Origin: Streptomyces sp. DSM 110735
GTDB taxonomy: Bacteria > Actinomycetota > Actinomycetes > Streptomycetales > Streptomycetaceae
Reading direction: 5' to 3'
NCBI RefSeq assembly: GCF_016482685.1
Contig: NZ_JACYHF010000010.1
Span: 124,001 to 188,000, forward strand
DNA: 64,000 nucleotides
Shown here piece after piece: positions 34,091 through 43,849 of the stretch. The notes beneath the pieces are model-generated. The model had not been told where the DNA came from, did not search any database, and worked only from the letters and a program-made list of their open reading frames with translations. Position numbers and translations under genes: made by a program. Each line of letters begins with the position of its first letter. Within the stretch, counting starts at the first letter, position 1.

Positions 34091-36235
34091 TCACTCCCCC
34101 GTGCCGGCGCGGAGTTCCACGACCAGGCGGGTGAGCGTGGTCCTCACCGGATGGCTGCCGACATCGGTCGAGCCCCGGAACTTCGCTCGGCGGACACCGG
34201 GGGCGAACCGCAGGACGCCGTCCTCCACCTCACAGCCCTCGACGGCCACGAGTTCGGCCCACTCCAGCCGAGGACGGCCCCCCGAGCGGACGTCCAACTG
34301 GGCGACCGGCACCATGGGCGTGATCTCGTCACCGCGCGGGATGCTCACGTCGGCGACGATCTGCCACTCCCCACCCTCACCGACAGTCGCGTCGAGATCG
34401 GCCAGCACGGGAACCACCGGCCCGGTCGACGCCTTCTTGGCCTTGGGTCTCGTCTTCACCGTCAGCGCCTTGCGCAGCACTTCCCCGCCTGCACGATCGC
34501 TCCGCCTCGATCGTGCGACGAGTTCCCTGACGGCCTGGTTGGCCTCCCGCGTCAGCAAGTTGATGCGTCGGTACGCGGAGGGCGACCACCGCAGCGTCAG
34601 CTCCTCGGTCTGCCCCCAGCCGTCGTGCTCGGGCGGCTCCGCAGCCCGAAGGAAATCCTCCGCCTCCGCCGCGAAGGGGGCCGACTCCCCCGCCGCCTCA
34701 CCCGCGAGCAGGACCGCCTGGAAAGGATTGGTCCCCACCGGCAGGCTCGACACCGTGGCGTTCTTGATCGTCATACGGTTGCCGCGCAACGAATGCACCC
34801 GGTTCTTGACCTTGTCGTTCTCCGCGGCGTCGGTGAGCAGAAGGACCGCTTCGTGCGTGCCCAGGGTTCCCCGGGCTCCTCCGGACAGGGGCAGTTTGAG
34901 CGGGACTCTGCGTGCCGCCACCTGCCCGGCCTCCGTGAGGCGCTCGACGGTGGTGCCCTCGAAGTAGGCTCGCAGGGCACGGGTTCGGGACGGCTGCATG
35001 GACGACGGGTCGACCTGCTCCTCCTCGATGACCTCCTCGCCGTTCCGCAGGGACCGGACGGAGACCTCCAGCAACGGCGGCCTGCCGCCGCCACCGATCA
35101 TCGCGGCCCAGAAGTCGCGACTCAGCGCCTCGACCAGTCGGGCGTGCATCCGCTCGATGTCGCGGGTGTCCTCCACCCCGTCGTCGTCCACCGCCTTGTC
35201 CTCGTCCGAGCGACCCTTCTCCTCGATGCTGGCGACGTCATGCGCGCCGACGACGAGGAAGGAGGTACCGGGCTCGTCGCCCTCACGGGTCAGGTGCAGA
35301 CGAGCCACGGTCTCCTCGTCCGCCCACCACGAGCGGGCGACCCGGGCACCGGGCGAGTCGGGGTCGGGCCGCCCGAACCACGCAGGTCCCGCGTACGCCT
35401 CACCGGCCACCTGCCGCCAGGGGAGTTCGAGCCGACCGATGACCCGTCGCTCCGTCCGTCCCTCATGGGGCGCGGACAGGGTCGAGTTGATGAACACGAG
35501 CCCCAGCGCGCTCGTGGCCCACAGGGTCGCCTTGCCGAGGCCGTACGAACCACCCGCTCCGCTGCTGGACTTGAGGCTCTCCAACTGCCTTCTGACCACG
35601 GCGGCGAACTTCCCGTCCGCGTAGTCGTCGCCGGTGAGACCGGACGCGTTGTAGTCGTCGATCCGCAGCAGGACCAGGCGGCCCTTCTCGTACATGTCCC
35701 GGACACCGGCATCGACGACCCGTCCGACCTTCTGGTGCCCAGTGCTTTCCGAGACGGCCGCGTAGTGGGGGTAGAGGTCGTTCCACAGGATCGCCTCACG
35801 GAAGTCCTCGAGCATCTTCCCGGTCAGCTCGTGCAAGGTGTAACGAACCTTGACAGGCCGGCCATTCCCCGTGAGCCGTTCGTCGAGGCTGTTCTGGCAG
35901 GTCTCCCGGGCGAGCACCTGGACGTCCGCGTCGAAGGCGAACGCCGCGGCGTTGCCGAGTTCGCGGCCTCCGTCGGGGTGACCGGGGCGGTGGTACCAGG
36001 TGGTCGGAAGGCCGAGCTGTGTATCGGTGGTGCGGGTGTGCACCGTGCCGACGTCCGTGCCGAGCGCCTTGGCGATGTCCGCCATCACGGTCGGGCGCGG
36101 AGTCGACCTGCCGGTGATCCACGCGGAGACGGCGGCACGGGTCAATTTCAGCTCGTCGGCCAACTCGGCCTGCGTCTTCCCCGCGAGCTTGAGCTGCCGG
36201 GCCAGCCAGGGCCCGAACTCCTCACCTGTCTCCAC
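34091..36235 (-). CDS. HTH-GHKL ATPase fusion
   Basis: A 714-residue protein. Residues 10-65 form an XRE-type HTH ('KTQAELADELKLTRAAVSAW'). This is followed by a GHKL ATPase: N-box 'LARETCQNSLDER' (108-120), G1 'DDYNASGLTG' (193-202), G2 'GAGGSYGLGK' (226-235). A long C-terminal region has no recognised domain. GHKL ATPases dimerise on ATP like MutL, MORC and Hsp90. The GTG at 36235 was chosen because it lies downstream of a good promoter (36293-36321) and just before the HTH; the frame is open up to 36325. It may be both autoregulator and effector of the island. Confidence 0.85.
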   Translation of the reverse strand: METGEEFGPWLARQLKLAGKTQAELADELKLTRAAVSAWITGRSTPRPTVMADIAKALGTDVGTVHTRTTDTQLGLPTTWYHRPGHPDGGRELGNAAAFAFDADVQVLARETCQNSLDERLTGNGRPVKVRYTLHELTGKMLEDFREAILWNDLYPHYAAVSESTGHQKVGRVVDAGVRDMYEKGRLVLLRIDDYNASGLTGDDYADGKFAAVVRRQLESLKSSSGAGGSYGLGKATLWATSALGLVFINSTLSAPHEGRTERRVIGRLELPWRQVAGEAYAGPAWFGRPDPDSPGARVARSWWADEETVARLHLTREGDEPGTSFLVVGAHDVASIEEKGRSDEDKAVDDDGVEDTRDIERMHARLVEALSRDFWAAMIGGGGRPPLLEVSVRSLRNGEEVIEEEQVDPSSMQPSRTRALRAYFEGTTVERLTEAGQVAARRVPLKLPLSGGARGTLGTHEAVLLLTDAAENDKVKNRVHSLRGNRMTIKNATVSSLPVGTNPFQAVLLAGEAAGESAPFAAEAEDFLRAAEPPEHDGWGQTEELTLRWSPSAYRRINLLTREANQAVRELVARSRRSDRAGGEVLRKALTVKTRPKAKKASTGPVVPVLADLDATVGEGGEWQIVADVSIPRGDEITPMVPVAQLDVRSGGRPRLEWAELVAVEGCEVEDGVLRFAPGVRRAKFRGSTDVGSHPVRTTLTRLVVELRAGTGE

Positions 36236-36773
36236 ATGCCACCTGCGCTTCCCCTCCGAGCCGCACGCCCGCTCGCGTATGGCAGACCAGGAGGCTAATT
36301 TGACGAACGCGACACTGTCAAACAACAGTTGACCGCACTCGACCGCCCGAACCGTGCCAGCCGAGTGTCCTATATGGCCGAGTTGACCACCGTTCCGACG
36401 AATTGCCCATCAATCAGTAAGCGGAACCATTCGCTTCGCACTCGAATTCCAAGGAAGTCGGGTCTTGCGGTCGCGCGAGACGCCCTATACCGTCGATTCC
36501 GGTGGAGTGGCCTCCTCGTTCGCGGAACCGAAATCGGGAAAGCGGACGGCCGGGACGGAGCCATGCCCACCATCCGGATTCGGAGGCGGAAAAACAACCG
36601 TCCGCGGGTCCAGAAAAAGGATCCGGCAAGACATTGGCGGACCGGGTTCCGAACCCGCTAGCCTGCTCGAAAGGGAGCGTCTCCATCGAGGAGAGCAACC
36701 TGCCCATGGGGGACTTGTGTGCCCGCATGCGCACACATTTTCGACAAGTCGACACTGTGGGGGGAACCACTCG
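36236..36773. promoter_or_regulatory. Divergent control region of the defence island
   Basis: 538 nt between divergent operons, visibly richer in A and T than its surroundings. It holds the minus-strand promoter (36293-36321) and two GTTGACC strings on the plus strand (36329-36335, 36383-36389). It also holds TTGCGG with TATACC (36465-36470, 36486-36491) as a weak candidate promoter for the rightward operon. Small open frames here lack codon bias and ribosome binding sites. It is the logical binding region for the HTH-GHKL protein. Confidence 0.5.
36293..36321 (-). promoter_or_regulatory. Sigma-70-type promoter of the HTH-GHKL operon
   Basis: On the minus strand, TTGACA (36321-36316) is followed after 17-18 nt by TTAGCC/TAGCCT (about 36298-36292). 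The -35 lies within a 6-bp inverted repeat, TTTGAC with GTCAAA, which could be an operator. Confidence 0.6.
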
Positions 36774-36980
36774 ATGGACGACGAGAGCCATGACGACCAT
36801 GGCGACCACTTGACCGATTCTCGCAACCTCAGCACATTTCATTTGAATATCCTGACGGCGGAGAACAAGGCCCGGGCCCGGGAAACAATCCAGATACACG
36901 AAATCACGGAAGACGAATTCATCAAGTATTTCCCTGAGCTCGCCAAGTGGGTCCAGGGACTGCCTGACGACACCTTCTGA
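36774..36980 (+). CDS. Small acidic protein heading the helicase operon (68 aa)
   Basis: A 68-residue protein starting at ATG 36774 behind GGGGGGA. The N-terminus is Asp/His-rich ('MDDESHDDHGDHLTD'), a possible metal-binding stretch. The rest is acidic and amphipathic ('EITEDEFIKYFPELAKWVQG'). No homologue recognised. Codon use is less GC-biased than its neighbours. It precedes the GHKL-helicase by 198 nt in the same direction; it could be a regulator or DNA-mimic-like accessory protein, but nothing in the sequence proves that. Confidence 0.6.
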   Translation: MDDESHDDHGDHLTDSRNLSTFHLNILTAENKARARETIQIHEITEDEFIKYFPELAKWVQGLPDDTF

Positions 36981-37178
36981 CGGTCCGAGCAGCAGCTCAC
37001 CGCAGGTTTCCGGCTGCCCGCAGCACGATCCGCATGCTGCGACGAGCACTGATTCGGGGCGTTGCCATGCGCCTCTCGGCATCACTCGCCCGAGCGACGG
37101 GCCGGCTGTCCCGAGTCGGCAGCCGGCCCGTCGCTCGCGCCTTGTCCCGGATCTCGACATCCCAGGAGTGCAGAAACA

Positions 37179-40100
37179 GTGTCGACTTCGTCCCCGTCGG
37201 TCATCGAAACCGTTCTCCAACAGTCCTCCCGCGTTCTTCAGACTTATGCGGTGGACGCCGGCCTCATCGCCGAGCACGCAAATGGGGAACGTCGCATCAC
37301 TCAGGGCGGATACGGCGATCGCCAGCTCTTCGAACTCGTCCAGAATGCAGCCGACGAAATCTCCGAAGAGCCGGGCGGTAAGGTCCACGCCGTACTCACC
37401 GAGACGCATCTGTACTGCGCCAACGAGGGAAATCCCGTCACCCCTGAGGGTGCGGAGACCATTCTCCGGATGAGCATGTCGAAGAAACGCGGTGGCCAGA
37501 TCGGACGATTCGGTGTCGGTGTGAAATCGGTCCTCGTGGTGACCGACGCCCCCGAATTCTTCAGCCGCACCGGAAGTTTCGGTTTCGACCGTGCCTGGTC
37601 GTACGAGCAGATCAAGTCCGTGCCCGGTGTCGTCGAGCGCTACGGCCCGGAGTTCGACGCCCCCGTGTTGCGCATGGCCCGTCCGCTCGACATGCAGGTC
37701 GAACGTGCCGCCGATCCCGTCCTGGACGAGTTGCTGACCTGGGCCACCACCGTGGTCCGTCTCCCGCTGCTGGCGAAGGCGGACGACCGGCTTGGCCGAG
37801 ACATGCACGGCAACCGCACCAAGGAGAACGGCGAAACCCGCGAAGAGTTCCCGGTGGGCTTCCAGCTCTTCTCCCCGCATGTCGCGAAGGTCGTCCTGGA
37901 GGACCGGCGTCCCCGGCCCGTGGTCCGCCGGGTGTTGACCGCCCGTCAGGCCGGTGACCTGCACACCGTGATCGAGGAGAGGACCGGGAAAGCCGCCGCC
38001 ACCATCCGGTGGCGCGTGTTCACCACCACCCACACTCCCGGCCCCGCGGCTCGGGCGGACGCCGGCGAACTCCACGACCGGGTGTCGCTCGACCTCTCCT
38101 GGGGCGTTCCCGCCCTGGAGAAGGACCCGGAGAGCGGACTGTACGTCAACTCGCGAGCCCGTGGTCGCGGCAAGTTCTGGTCCTTCTTCCCGACCAAGTA
38201 CGAGATGTCCCTGAGCGGCATCCTCAACGGCGCCTGGAAGACGAACGAGGACCGACAGAATCTGCTCGACTCCTCGCCGTTCAACCAGGAGATGATCAGG
38301 GCGGCGGCGGCACTTGTCGTCGATTCGCTCCCAGGACTGTCCCCCGCCGAGGACCCTGCCGCGTACCTCAAGCTGCTGCCCGGCCGGGTGAAGGAATCGA
38401 TCAGCTGGGCCGACGAATTCCTGACCCGCGAGATCTGGTCCCGGTCGGCGGTCAGCCCTTCGCTCCCCGACCAGGAAGGGGTGCTGCGTGTGCCGACCGA
38501 GCTGCGCGTGCACCCTCGCTTCGAGAAGAAGGACCAGAAGCACCTCGCCCGCTGGCTGCGCATGTGGCACGAGTGCCCCGGGCGTCCCGCCGACTGGCTG
38601 CACCCCGGCGTCGAGGCGGACGACGCGACCCGGTCCGGCAAGGTCGAGCACATCCTCGGAGCGGCCGGACACGAACGAAGCGATGTTCGCGAGTGGTTGG
38701 AGGCACTCGTCGCCTGCGGCACCGCCGAGGCGTCCGCCACGGCGATCCGCATCCTCGCGGAGATGATCGAGGTCGAGAACCCCCACGCCGAAGAGGCCCG
38801 ACAGGCTCGGATCGTGCTCACCGAGGAGCACGGCATGGTCGCTCCCGTCCCCGGCCGCGTGTTCCGTCGCGCCGACGACGGAGGGTTGCGCGAGTCCTTG
38901 GTGTACGTGGCCGGCGAGGTCGGCGGAGACCCGTCGCTCGCCCACGCGCTGAACGTCCTGGGCATCCGGGAGGCCGATGCCGAAGGTCGCTTCATCAGCG
39001 TCCTCGACCGGGGCTTCGAAGGCTACGGCAGCACCGATTGGGAGCGGTTCTGGGAGCTGTTCCGTCGGGCCGGTGGGCGTCGGCTGGTGAACAAGGTGCT
39101 GGAGCGCGTGCCCGATCCACGCGAGACGCTGCGGGTCCGGACGGCGGACGGCAGGTTCCGACCGGTACGCGACTGCATGCTGCCCGGTGTGGTGGTCGAT
39201 GCCGAGCGCGACCCGAGCATCGCCGTGGACAAGAAGTTCCACTCCGACGACCTCTCCGTCTTTCCGGAGATCGGCCTGCGGGAAAGGCCGTCGTCGTCGG
39301 TGCGGCCGGAGGGCGAGGCCTGGTTCGAGGAGTACCGGGAGGCTGTTCACGCCGCTTATCTGCGCGTACTGGCCCAGCAGGGTACGACCCGTCCCCCCTC
39401 TCTCAATCGCATGAAGGTGGAGGGCTCGGCGATCGGTGGACCGCTGCACCTGTTCCGGTCCCTGTCGGCGGAATCGCGTGCGGCCTTCCTCAGGGTTCTC
39501 CCCGACGACGCCGTGGTGGACAACTGGACGCTTCGGATCGGCGCGCAGTCCAGCACCCGGAAGGCCGTGATCTCGCCCATCCGATGGGTGCTCAAGGAGC
39601 ACGGGACCGTCGCCACCTCGCAGGGGATCAAGCCGCTGCGGGAAGCCGTCGGACCCCAGCTCGCGGACTACCGCGATGTGCTGCCGGTCGCCGACGTCTC
39701 TCCCGAGAAGGCCCGCAAGTTGCGGCTGCCCGCCACGATCGACGAGGTGCCGTCCGACCGTTGGGACGCGTTGCTCTCCGAGGTGTCCCGGAGCATGGAC
39801 GATGCGTTCGTGGGCGCCACCTACGCGATGCTGACCCGATTCGGGGCCGACTTCCCCGAGGACTCCCTGACCCGCTGCCGCGTCGGTGACACCTGGGACA
39901 CTCGCCCCGACGACGAGATCACCGTCGCCGTAGGGACCGCCGAGTACCAGGCGCTGCGTGCCGAACAGCTTCCCGCCCTGCTGGTCGCAACTGCCGCGGA
40001 CGCCGAGCTGATGGTCGAGAAATGGGGCATGCTCCGCTACGCCGATGTCATCAGCCGGGAGACACGCGAGGTTCCCGAGGGCGACCCGGTCCCCCTGGTC

Positions 40101-41951
40101 GAGTTGTACCCGGCGCTGCGCCAGCGGCTGAACAGCGGCAACCGGAACAGTATGGTGCAGCGTTGCACCGAGCTGGAGGAGGTGACCCGGACTCCCAATG
40201 GCACGAAGCCACGCCCCCTGGACGCGGTGCGTCAGGGTGGGACGGTCAAGGTACGCGTGCCTCTCGACGCCGAACCCATGTTGCGACTCATCGACCGCGA
40301 GCTGGAACTCGGACTGGGCTCCGCCGGCTGCCGGGCGGTGCTCGAGCACCAGGAGCGCATGGCTCGGGACGGCGCGACCAAGGCGGCGCTCAAGGCCGTA
40401 CGCGACGCCGAGGACGTGGTCGACAAGCTCGAGCTGCTGATCGGCGCGGAGGCACTCCGTTCGGGGCTCCCCGAGGGCCTGATGGACACCGAGCTGCAGG
40501 ACAGCGGCGGGGCCGAACCCTCCGGCCACAGGATCGCCCAGATGGCCTTCAACGCGCACGGCGACGGCGTCCTTCAGCAGCACGCCCGGGACATCCAGGC
40601 CCGGTTCCCCAACGCACCCGTGGCTTACGGGGGTTCTGCGGCCGCCGTCGCCTTCGTGTCGGACCTGAGACTGCCCGCCGCGTTCGCCGGCTCCAGGACG
40701 CCCGCCCCTCCCGCCTTCGAGACCGTGGACGGCCCTCGGGACTTCCCGGGCCTGCACGGCTACCAGGAGGACCTGGTCCGGAACATCATGACCTTGCTCG
40801 ACCGGCTCGCACCCCAGCGCGCGATGCTGTCGCTGCCCACCGGCGCCGGCAAGACACGCGTCACCGCCGAGGCGGTGATCCGCTGGGTCAAGCAGGCGGG
40901 CGATCTGGACGGCCCGTTGCTGTGGATCGCGCAGACCGACGAGCTGTGCGAACAGGCGGTACAGAGCTGGAAGTTCGTCTGGAGCAAGGTGGGCGCGGAG
41001 CGGCCGCTGACCATCAGCCGACTGTGGAGCAGCAACGAGGTCGGCGAGGTCGTGGGCCACCCCCATCTGGTGGTCGCGACGGACGCGAAGCTGGAACGGT
41101 GTCTGAGCACCGACGCGTACACCTGGCTGCGGCAGGCGTCGTTGGTGATCGTGGACGAGGCGCACACCGCCGTGTCCAAGCGGTACACGGAGATCCTCGG
41201 GCAGTTGGGTCTCACGCAGTACGAGACCAGGCGTCATCTGCTGGGTCTGACCGCCACCCCGTTCCGCAACACCAACGAGGAGGAGACCCGCCGGTTGGTG
41301 AACCGCTTCGGCAACCGGCGGCTCGACGAGGGCGTCTTCCCCTCCGGCGATCCCTATCGGGACCTCGTGGAGTGGGGGATGCTCGCACAGGTCGAGCACC
41401 GCACGCTGGAAGGCGGCCGGATCGAACTGACCCGGGACGAGAAGGCGCAGGCCGAGCGGATGGCGACGCTCTCCCGTGCCGCGGAACAGCGACTCGCCGA
41501 CGACCATGCGCGCAGCCGCCGCATCGTCGACGAGGTGTCCGCACTCCCGAAGGACTGGCCGACGCTGTTGTTCGCCACCTCCGTGGACCACGCCAAGTAT
41601 CTCGCGGCCATGCTGAACGACCGTGGCATCCGGGCGGCCGCGGTGGACGCGACCACCAGTGCCCAGGACCGGCGTCGACGCATCGAGGACTTCCGTGCCG
41701 GTCGTGTCCGGGTCCTCACCAACTACGGCGTGCTCACCCAGGGGTTCGACGCCCCCGCGACCCGCGTCGTCGTGGTGGCCCGACCGGTCTACAGCACCAA
41801 CGTCTACCAGCAGATGATCGGTCGCGGTCTGCGCGGCCCCAGGAACGGCGGCGAGGACACCTGTCTGATCCTCGACGTCAGCGACAACATCGCCAACTTC
41901 GACACCCAGCTCGCCTTCACCCAGTTCGAGCACCTCTGGAGCCGTAAGTGA
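37179..41951 (+). CDS. GHKL ATPase (sacsin-N-like) fused to SF2 helicase
   Basis: A 1590-residue protein. The N-terminal GHKL ATPase resembles the sacsin/Hsp90-like group: N-box 'LFELVQNAADEIS' (50-62), lid/G1 'LYCANEGNPVTPEG', G2 'IGRFGVGVKSVLV' (about 103). A middle region of about 900 residues has no recognised domain. The C-terminal DEAD/DEAH SF2 helicase has Walker A 'SLPTGAGKTRVTAE' (about 1219), 'VIVDEAHTAVS' (about 1324), 'LLGLTATPFR' and motif VI 'QMIGRGLRGPRNGG' (about 1544). The GTG at 37179 has AGGAG upstream. It overlaps the next gene by GTGA. Likely a DNA sensor/translocase of the defence system. Confidence 0.9.
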   Translation: MSTSSPSVIETVLQQSSRVLQTYAVDAGLIAEHANGERRITQGGYGDRQLFELVQNAADEISEEPGGKVHAVLTETHLYCANEGNPVTPEGAETILRMSMSKKRGGQIGRFGVGVKSVLVVTDAPEFFSRTGSFGFDRAWSYEQIKSVPGVVERYGPEFDAPVLRMARPLDMQVERAADPVLDELLTWATTVVRLPLLAKADDRLGRDMHGNRTKENGETREEFPVGFQLFSPHVAKVVLEDRRPRPVVRRVLTARQAGDLHTVIEERTGKAAATIRWRVFTTTHTPGPAARADAGELHDRVSLDLSWGVPALEKDPESGLYVNSRARGRGKFWSFFPTKYEMSLSGILNGAWKTNEDRQNLLDSSPFNQEMIRAAAALVVDSLPGLSPAEDPAAYLKLLPGRVKESISWADEFLTREIWSRSAVSPSLPDQEGVLRVPTELRVHPRFEKKDQKHLARWLRMWHECPGRPADWLHPGVEADDATRSGKVEHILGAAGHERSDVREWLEALVACGTAEASATAIRILAEMIEVENPHAEEARQARIVLTEEHGMVAPVPGRVFRRADDGGLRESLVYVAGEVGGDPSLAHALNVLGIREADAEGRFISVLDRGFEGYGSTDWERFWELFRRAGGRRLVNKVLERVPDPRETLRVRTADGRFRPVRDCMLPGVVVDAERDPSIAVDKKFHSDDLSVFPEIGLRERPSSSVRPEGEAWFEEYREAVHAAYLRVLAQQGTTRPPSLNRMKVEGSAIGGPLHLFRSLSAESRAAFLRVLPDDAVVDNWTLRIGAQSSTRKAVISPIRWVLKEHGTVATSQGIKPLREAVGPQLADYRDVLPVADVSPEKARKLRLPATIDEVPSDRWDALLSEVSRSMDDAFVGATYAMLTRFGADFPEDSLTRCRVGDTWDTRPDDEITVAVGTAEYQALRAEQLPALLVATAADAELMVEKWGMLRYADVISRETREVPEGDPVPLVELYPALRQRLNSGNRNSMVQRCTELEEVTRTPNGTKPRPLDAVRQGGTVKVRVPLDAEPMLRLIDRELELGLGSAGCRAVLEHQERMARDGATKAALKAVRDAEDVVDKLELLIGAEALRSGLPEGLMDTELQDSGGAEPSGHRIAQMAFNAHGDGVLQQHARDIQARFPNAPVAYGGSAAAVAFVSDLRLPAAFAGSRTPAPPAFETVDGPRDFPGLHGYQEDLVRNIMTLLDRLAPQRAMLSLPTGAGKTRVTAEAVIRWVKQAGDLDGPLLWIAQTDELCEQAVQSWKFVWSKVGAERPLTISRLWSSNEVGEVVGHPHLVVATDAKLERCLSTDAYTWLRQASLVIVDEAHTAVSKRYTEILGQLGLTQYETRRHLLGLTATPFRNTNEEETRRLVNRFGNRRLDEGVFPSGDPYRDLVEWGMLAQVEHRTLEGGRIELTRDEKAQAERMATLSRAAEQRLADDHARSRRIVDEVSALPKDWPTLLFATSVDHAKYLAAMLNDRGIRAAAVDATTSAQDRRRRIEDFRAGRVRVLTNYGVLTQGFDAPATRVVVVARPVYSTNVYQQMIGRGLRGPRNGGEDTCLILDVSDNIANFDTQLAFTQFEHLWSRK

Positions 41952-43849
41952 CCGACGCCTACCTCGACAGCCCCCCGCTGACCGACGAGCAGCGGGCCGT
42001 GGTCGAGCAGCCCTGGGACGCCCGGGTGCTGGTCACAGCGGGCGCCGGGGCGGGCAAGACGCACACCTTGGTGCGCCGGCTCGACGCCCTGTGCGGTCAC
42101 GAGGACCCCGAGGAGGCTTTGGACGCGGCCGAGATCCTGGTCCTCACCTTCTCGCGGGCCGCGGCCCGCGAGCTGCGCGAGCGCATAGCCCGGCACGGGG
42201 AGCGGGCCCGCCGGGTGCGCGCCCAGACCTTCGACGCCTGGGCGTACGGCATCCTCCGCCAGGCGTACCCGGACCGCGAGTGGCACGCCGTCGGCTTCGA
42301 CGAGCGGATCACCGCCGCGGCCGAGGCGATCGAGAAGGGCGCCTTGGAGGGAGGGGAGGCCGTCCATCCCGCCCATGTCGTGATCGACGAGGTCCAGGAC
42401 CTGTTGGGCGCCCGCCGCGAACTGGTGGAGACGCTCCTCGACCGCTACCGGGAGAGCTGCGGCTTCACCGTCGTCGGCGACGCCGCGCAGTCCGTCTACG
42501 GCTTCCAGATCGAGGACCCGGCCGAGCGCGCGGACGAGACCGGCCGGTTCTTCGACTGGTTGCGCTGTTCCTACCCGGACGACCTGGTGGAACTGCACCT
42601 CACTCAGAATTTCCGGGCGGCCACGCCCGAGGCGCGGGTCGCGCTGGCGCACGGTCCCCGGCTCCAGCGGATCACCGACGCGGACGATGCCGGGGCTCTC
42701 TACGAGGAGCTGCGCGACCTGCTTCTCGCCCCAGCGAACGGCATGGGCGACCTCACCGATCAGCTCTCCCTGGACGGGTTGCGGGCGCTCTCCGACACCT
42801 GCGCGATCCTCACCCGCGACAACCGGCAGGCGCTGGTGGTCTCCCGCCTGCTCCACGAGAACGGCGTCGAGCACCGCCTACGCCGCCCGCTTGAGGAGCG
42901 GCCGGTGCCCTACTGGGTGGCAGAGCTGCTGCGTCGTACCGAGGCGACCGGTCTGACCGAGGAGCGGTTCCGCTCCCTGCTCGCAGAGATCCCGCTGGCC
43001 CATGAACCGAATGCTGCGGCTCTGTGGACGGTGCTGCGGCGCGCCACGCGCTCGCCGGGGCGCACCGCGCTCGATCTGGACCGGCTGCGCCGTCTCCTCG
43101 CCGACGGCCGGTTTCCCGACGAGGCGGCCGACCCGGAGGCCGCGCGGATCGTCGTCTCCACCGTGCACCGGGCCAAGGGCCTGGAGTTCGACCGAGTGAT
43201 CATACTGACCCCGCCGAGCGTCGCCGAGCTGCACAAGCAGTACAAGGACCAACTGGACCTGCCCGCAGAGGCCCGAGCGCTGTACGTGGCGATGACGCGC
43301 GCTCGGCACGACCTGTACCACATGAGTCCGCCCGAGCTGCCGCTCTTCCGGAGAGCGGGCGGCCGCAAGAACGGTCGGCGGTACGTCGGTGGATGGCGGT
43401 CGTACGACAGGTACGGGATCGTCGCCGAGGCCGGTGACGTCTGCGGGGACGACCCGCCCGGCCACGCGTCCGACGCCGTAGCGACCCAGGCGTACCTCCT
43501 GGAGCGGGTCCGCCCCGGGCACGAGGTGGTCCTGTGCAAGCGCCACGACCTGCCGATGGGCGAGTCCCAGAGTCCGCCGTACGCCCTGGTCCACGAAGGA
43601 CGGGAGATCGGCGAGGCGTCAGAGCGCTTCAGGGAGGAGTTGTTCCGGGTGCAGAAGGTGAGCCGGACGTGGGACCCGTGGTGGCCGGACGAGATCCATG
43701 GGCTGCGGATCGACTCTCTGGAGACCGTGGCGGGTGGCGTCGCTGCCGGCGCCAACGCCGGCCTCGGTGACCGAGGAGTTTGGATCGTTCCCCGGATCAC
43801 CGGCATCGGCATGTTTCGACGAGTTGAGGGCAAGGAGCAGGGCGCATGA
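41948..43849 (+). CDS. UvrD/PcrA-like SF1 helicase
   Basis: A 633-residue SF1A helicase: Q-motif 'LTDEQRAVVEQPWDARV', Walker A 'VTAGAGAGKTHTLV' (29-42), motif Ia 'VLTFSRAAARELRERI', motif II 'VVIDEVQDL', motif V 'VSTVHRAKGLEFDRVI' and motif VI 'ALYVAMTRARHDLY'. The C-terminal 130 residues are beta-rich with 'PYALVHEGREIGEASERFRE' and no nuclease motif. Shorter than chromosomal UvrD (about 750) and embedded by overlapping starts and stops (GTGA, ATGA) between the GHKL-helicase and drmA, so it belongs to the system. Confidence 0.92.
   Translation: MTDAYLDSPPLTDEQRAVVEQPWDARVLVTAGAGAGKTHTLVRRLDALCGHEDPEEALDAAEILVLTFSRAAARELRERIARHGERARRVRAQTFDAWAYGILRQAYPDREWHAVGFDERITAAAEAIEKGALEGGEAVHPAHVVIDEVQDLLGARRELVETLLDRYRESCGFTVVGDAAQSVYGFQIEDPAERADETGRFFDWLRCSYPDDLVELHLTQNFRAATPEARVALAHGPRLQRITDADDAGALYEELRDLLLAPANGMGDLTDQLSLDGLRALSDTCAILTRDNRQALVVSRLLHENGVEHRLRRPLEERPVPYWVAELLRRTEATGLTEERFRSLLAEIPLAHEPNAAALWTVLRRATRSPGRTALDLDRLRRLLADGRFPDEAADPEAARIVVSTVHRAKGLEFDRVIILTPPSVAELHKQYKDQLDLPAEARALYVAMTRARHDLYHMSPPELPLFRRAGGRKNGRRYVGGWRSYDRYGIVAEAGDVCGDDPPGHASDAVATQAYLLERVRPGHEVVLCKRHDLPMGESQSPPYALVHEGREIGEASERFREELFRVQKVSRTWDPWWPDEIHGLRIDSLETVAGGVAAGANAGLGDRGVWIVPRITGIGMFRRVEGKEQGA

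Noticed and set aside
36329-36661. Open frame of 110 codons in the island's control region
   Set aside because: Arg-rich product without domain or codon bias, no binding site, and it covers likely promoter elements.
36414-41933. A very long open frame (1839 codons) on the minus strand opposite the GHKL-helicase gene
   Set aside because: It mirrors the helicase gene, a common effect of GC-rich third positions. Its protein is Arg/Gly/Val/His-rich with no domain, and no binding site leads it.
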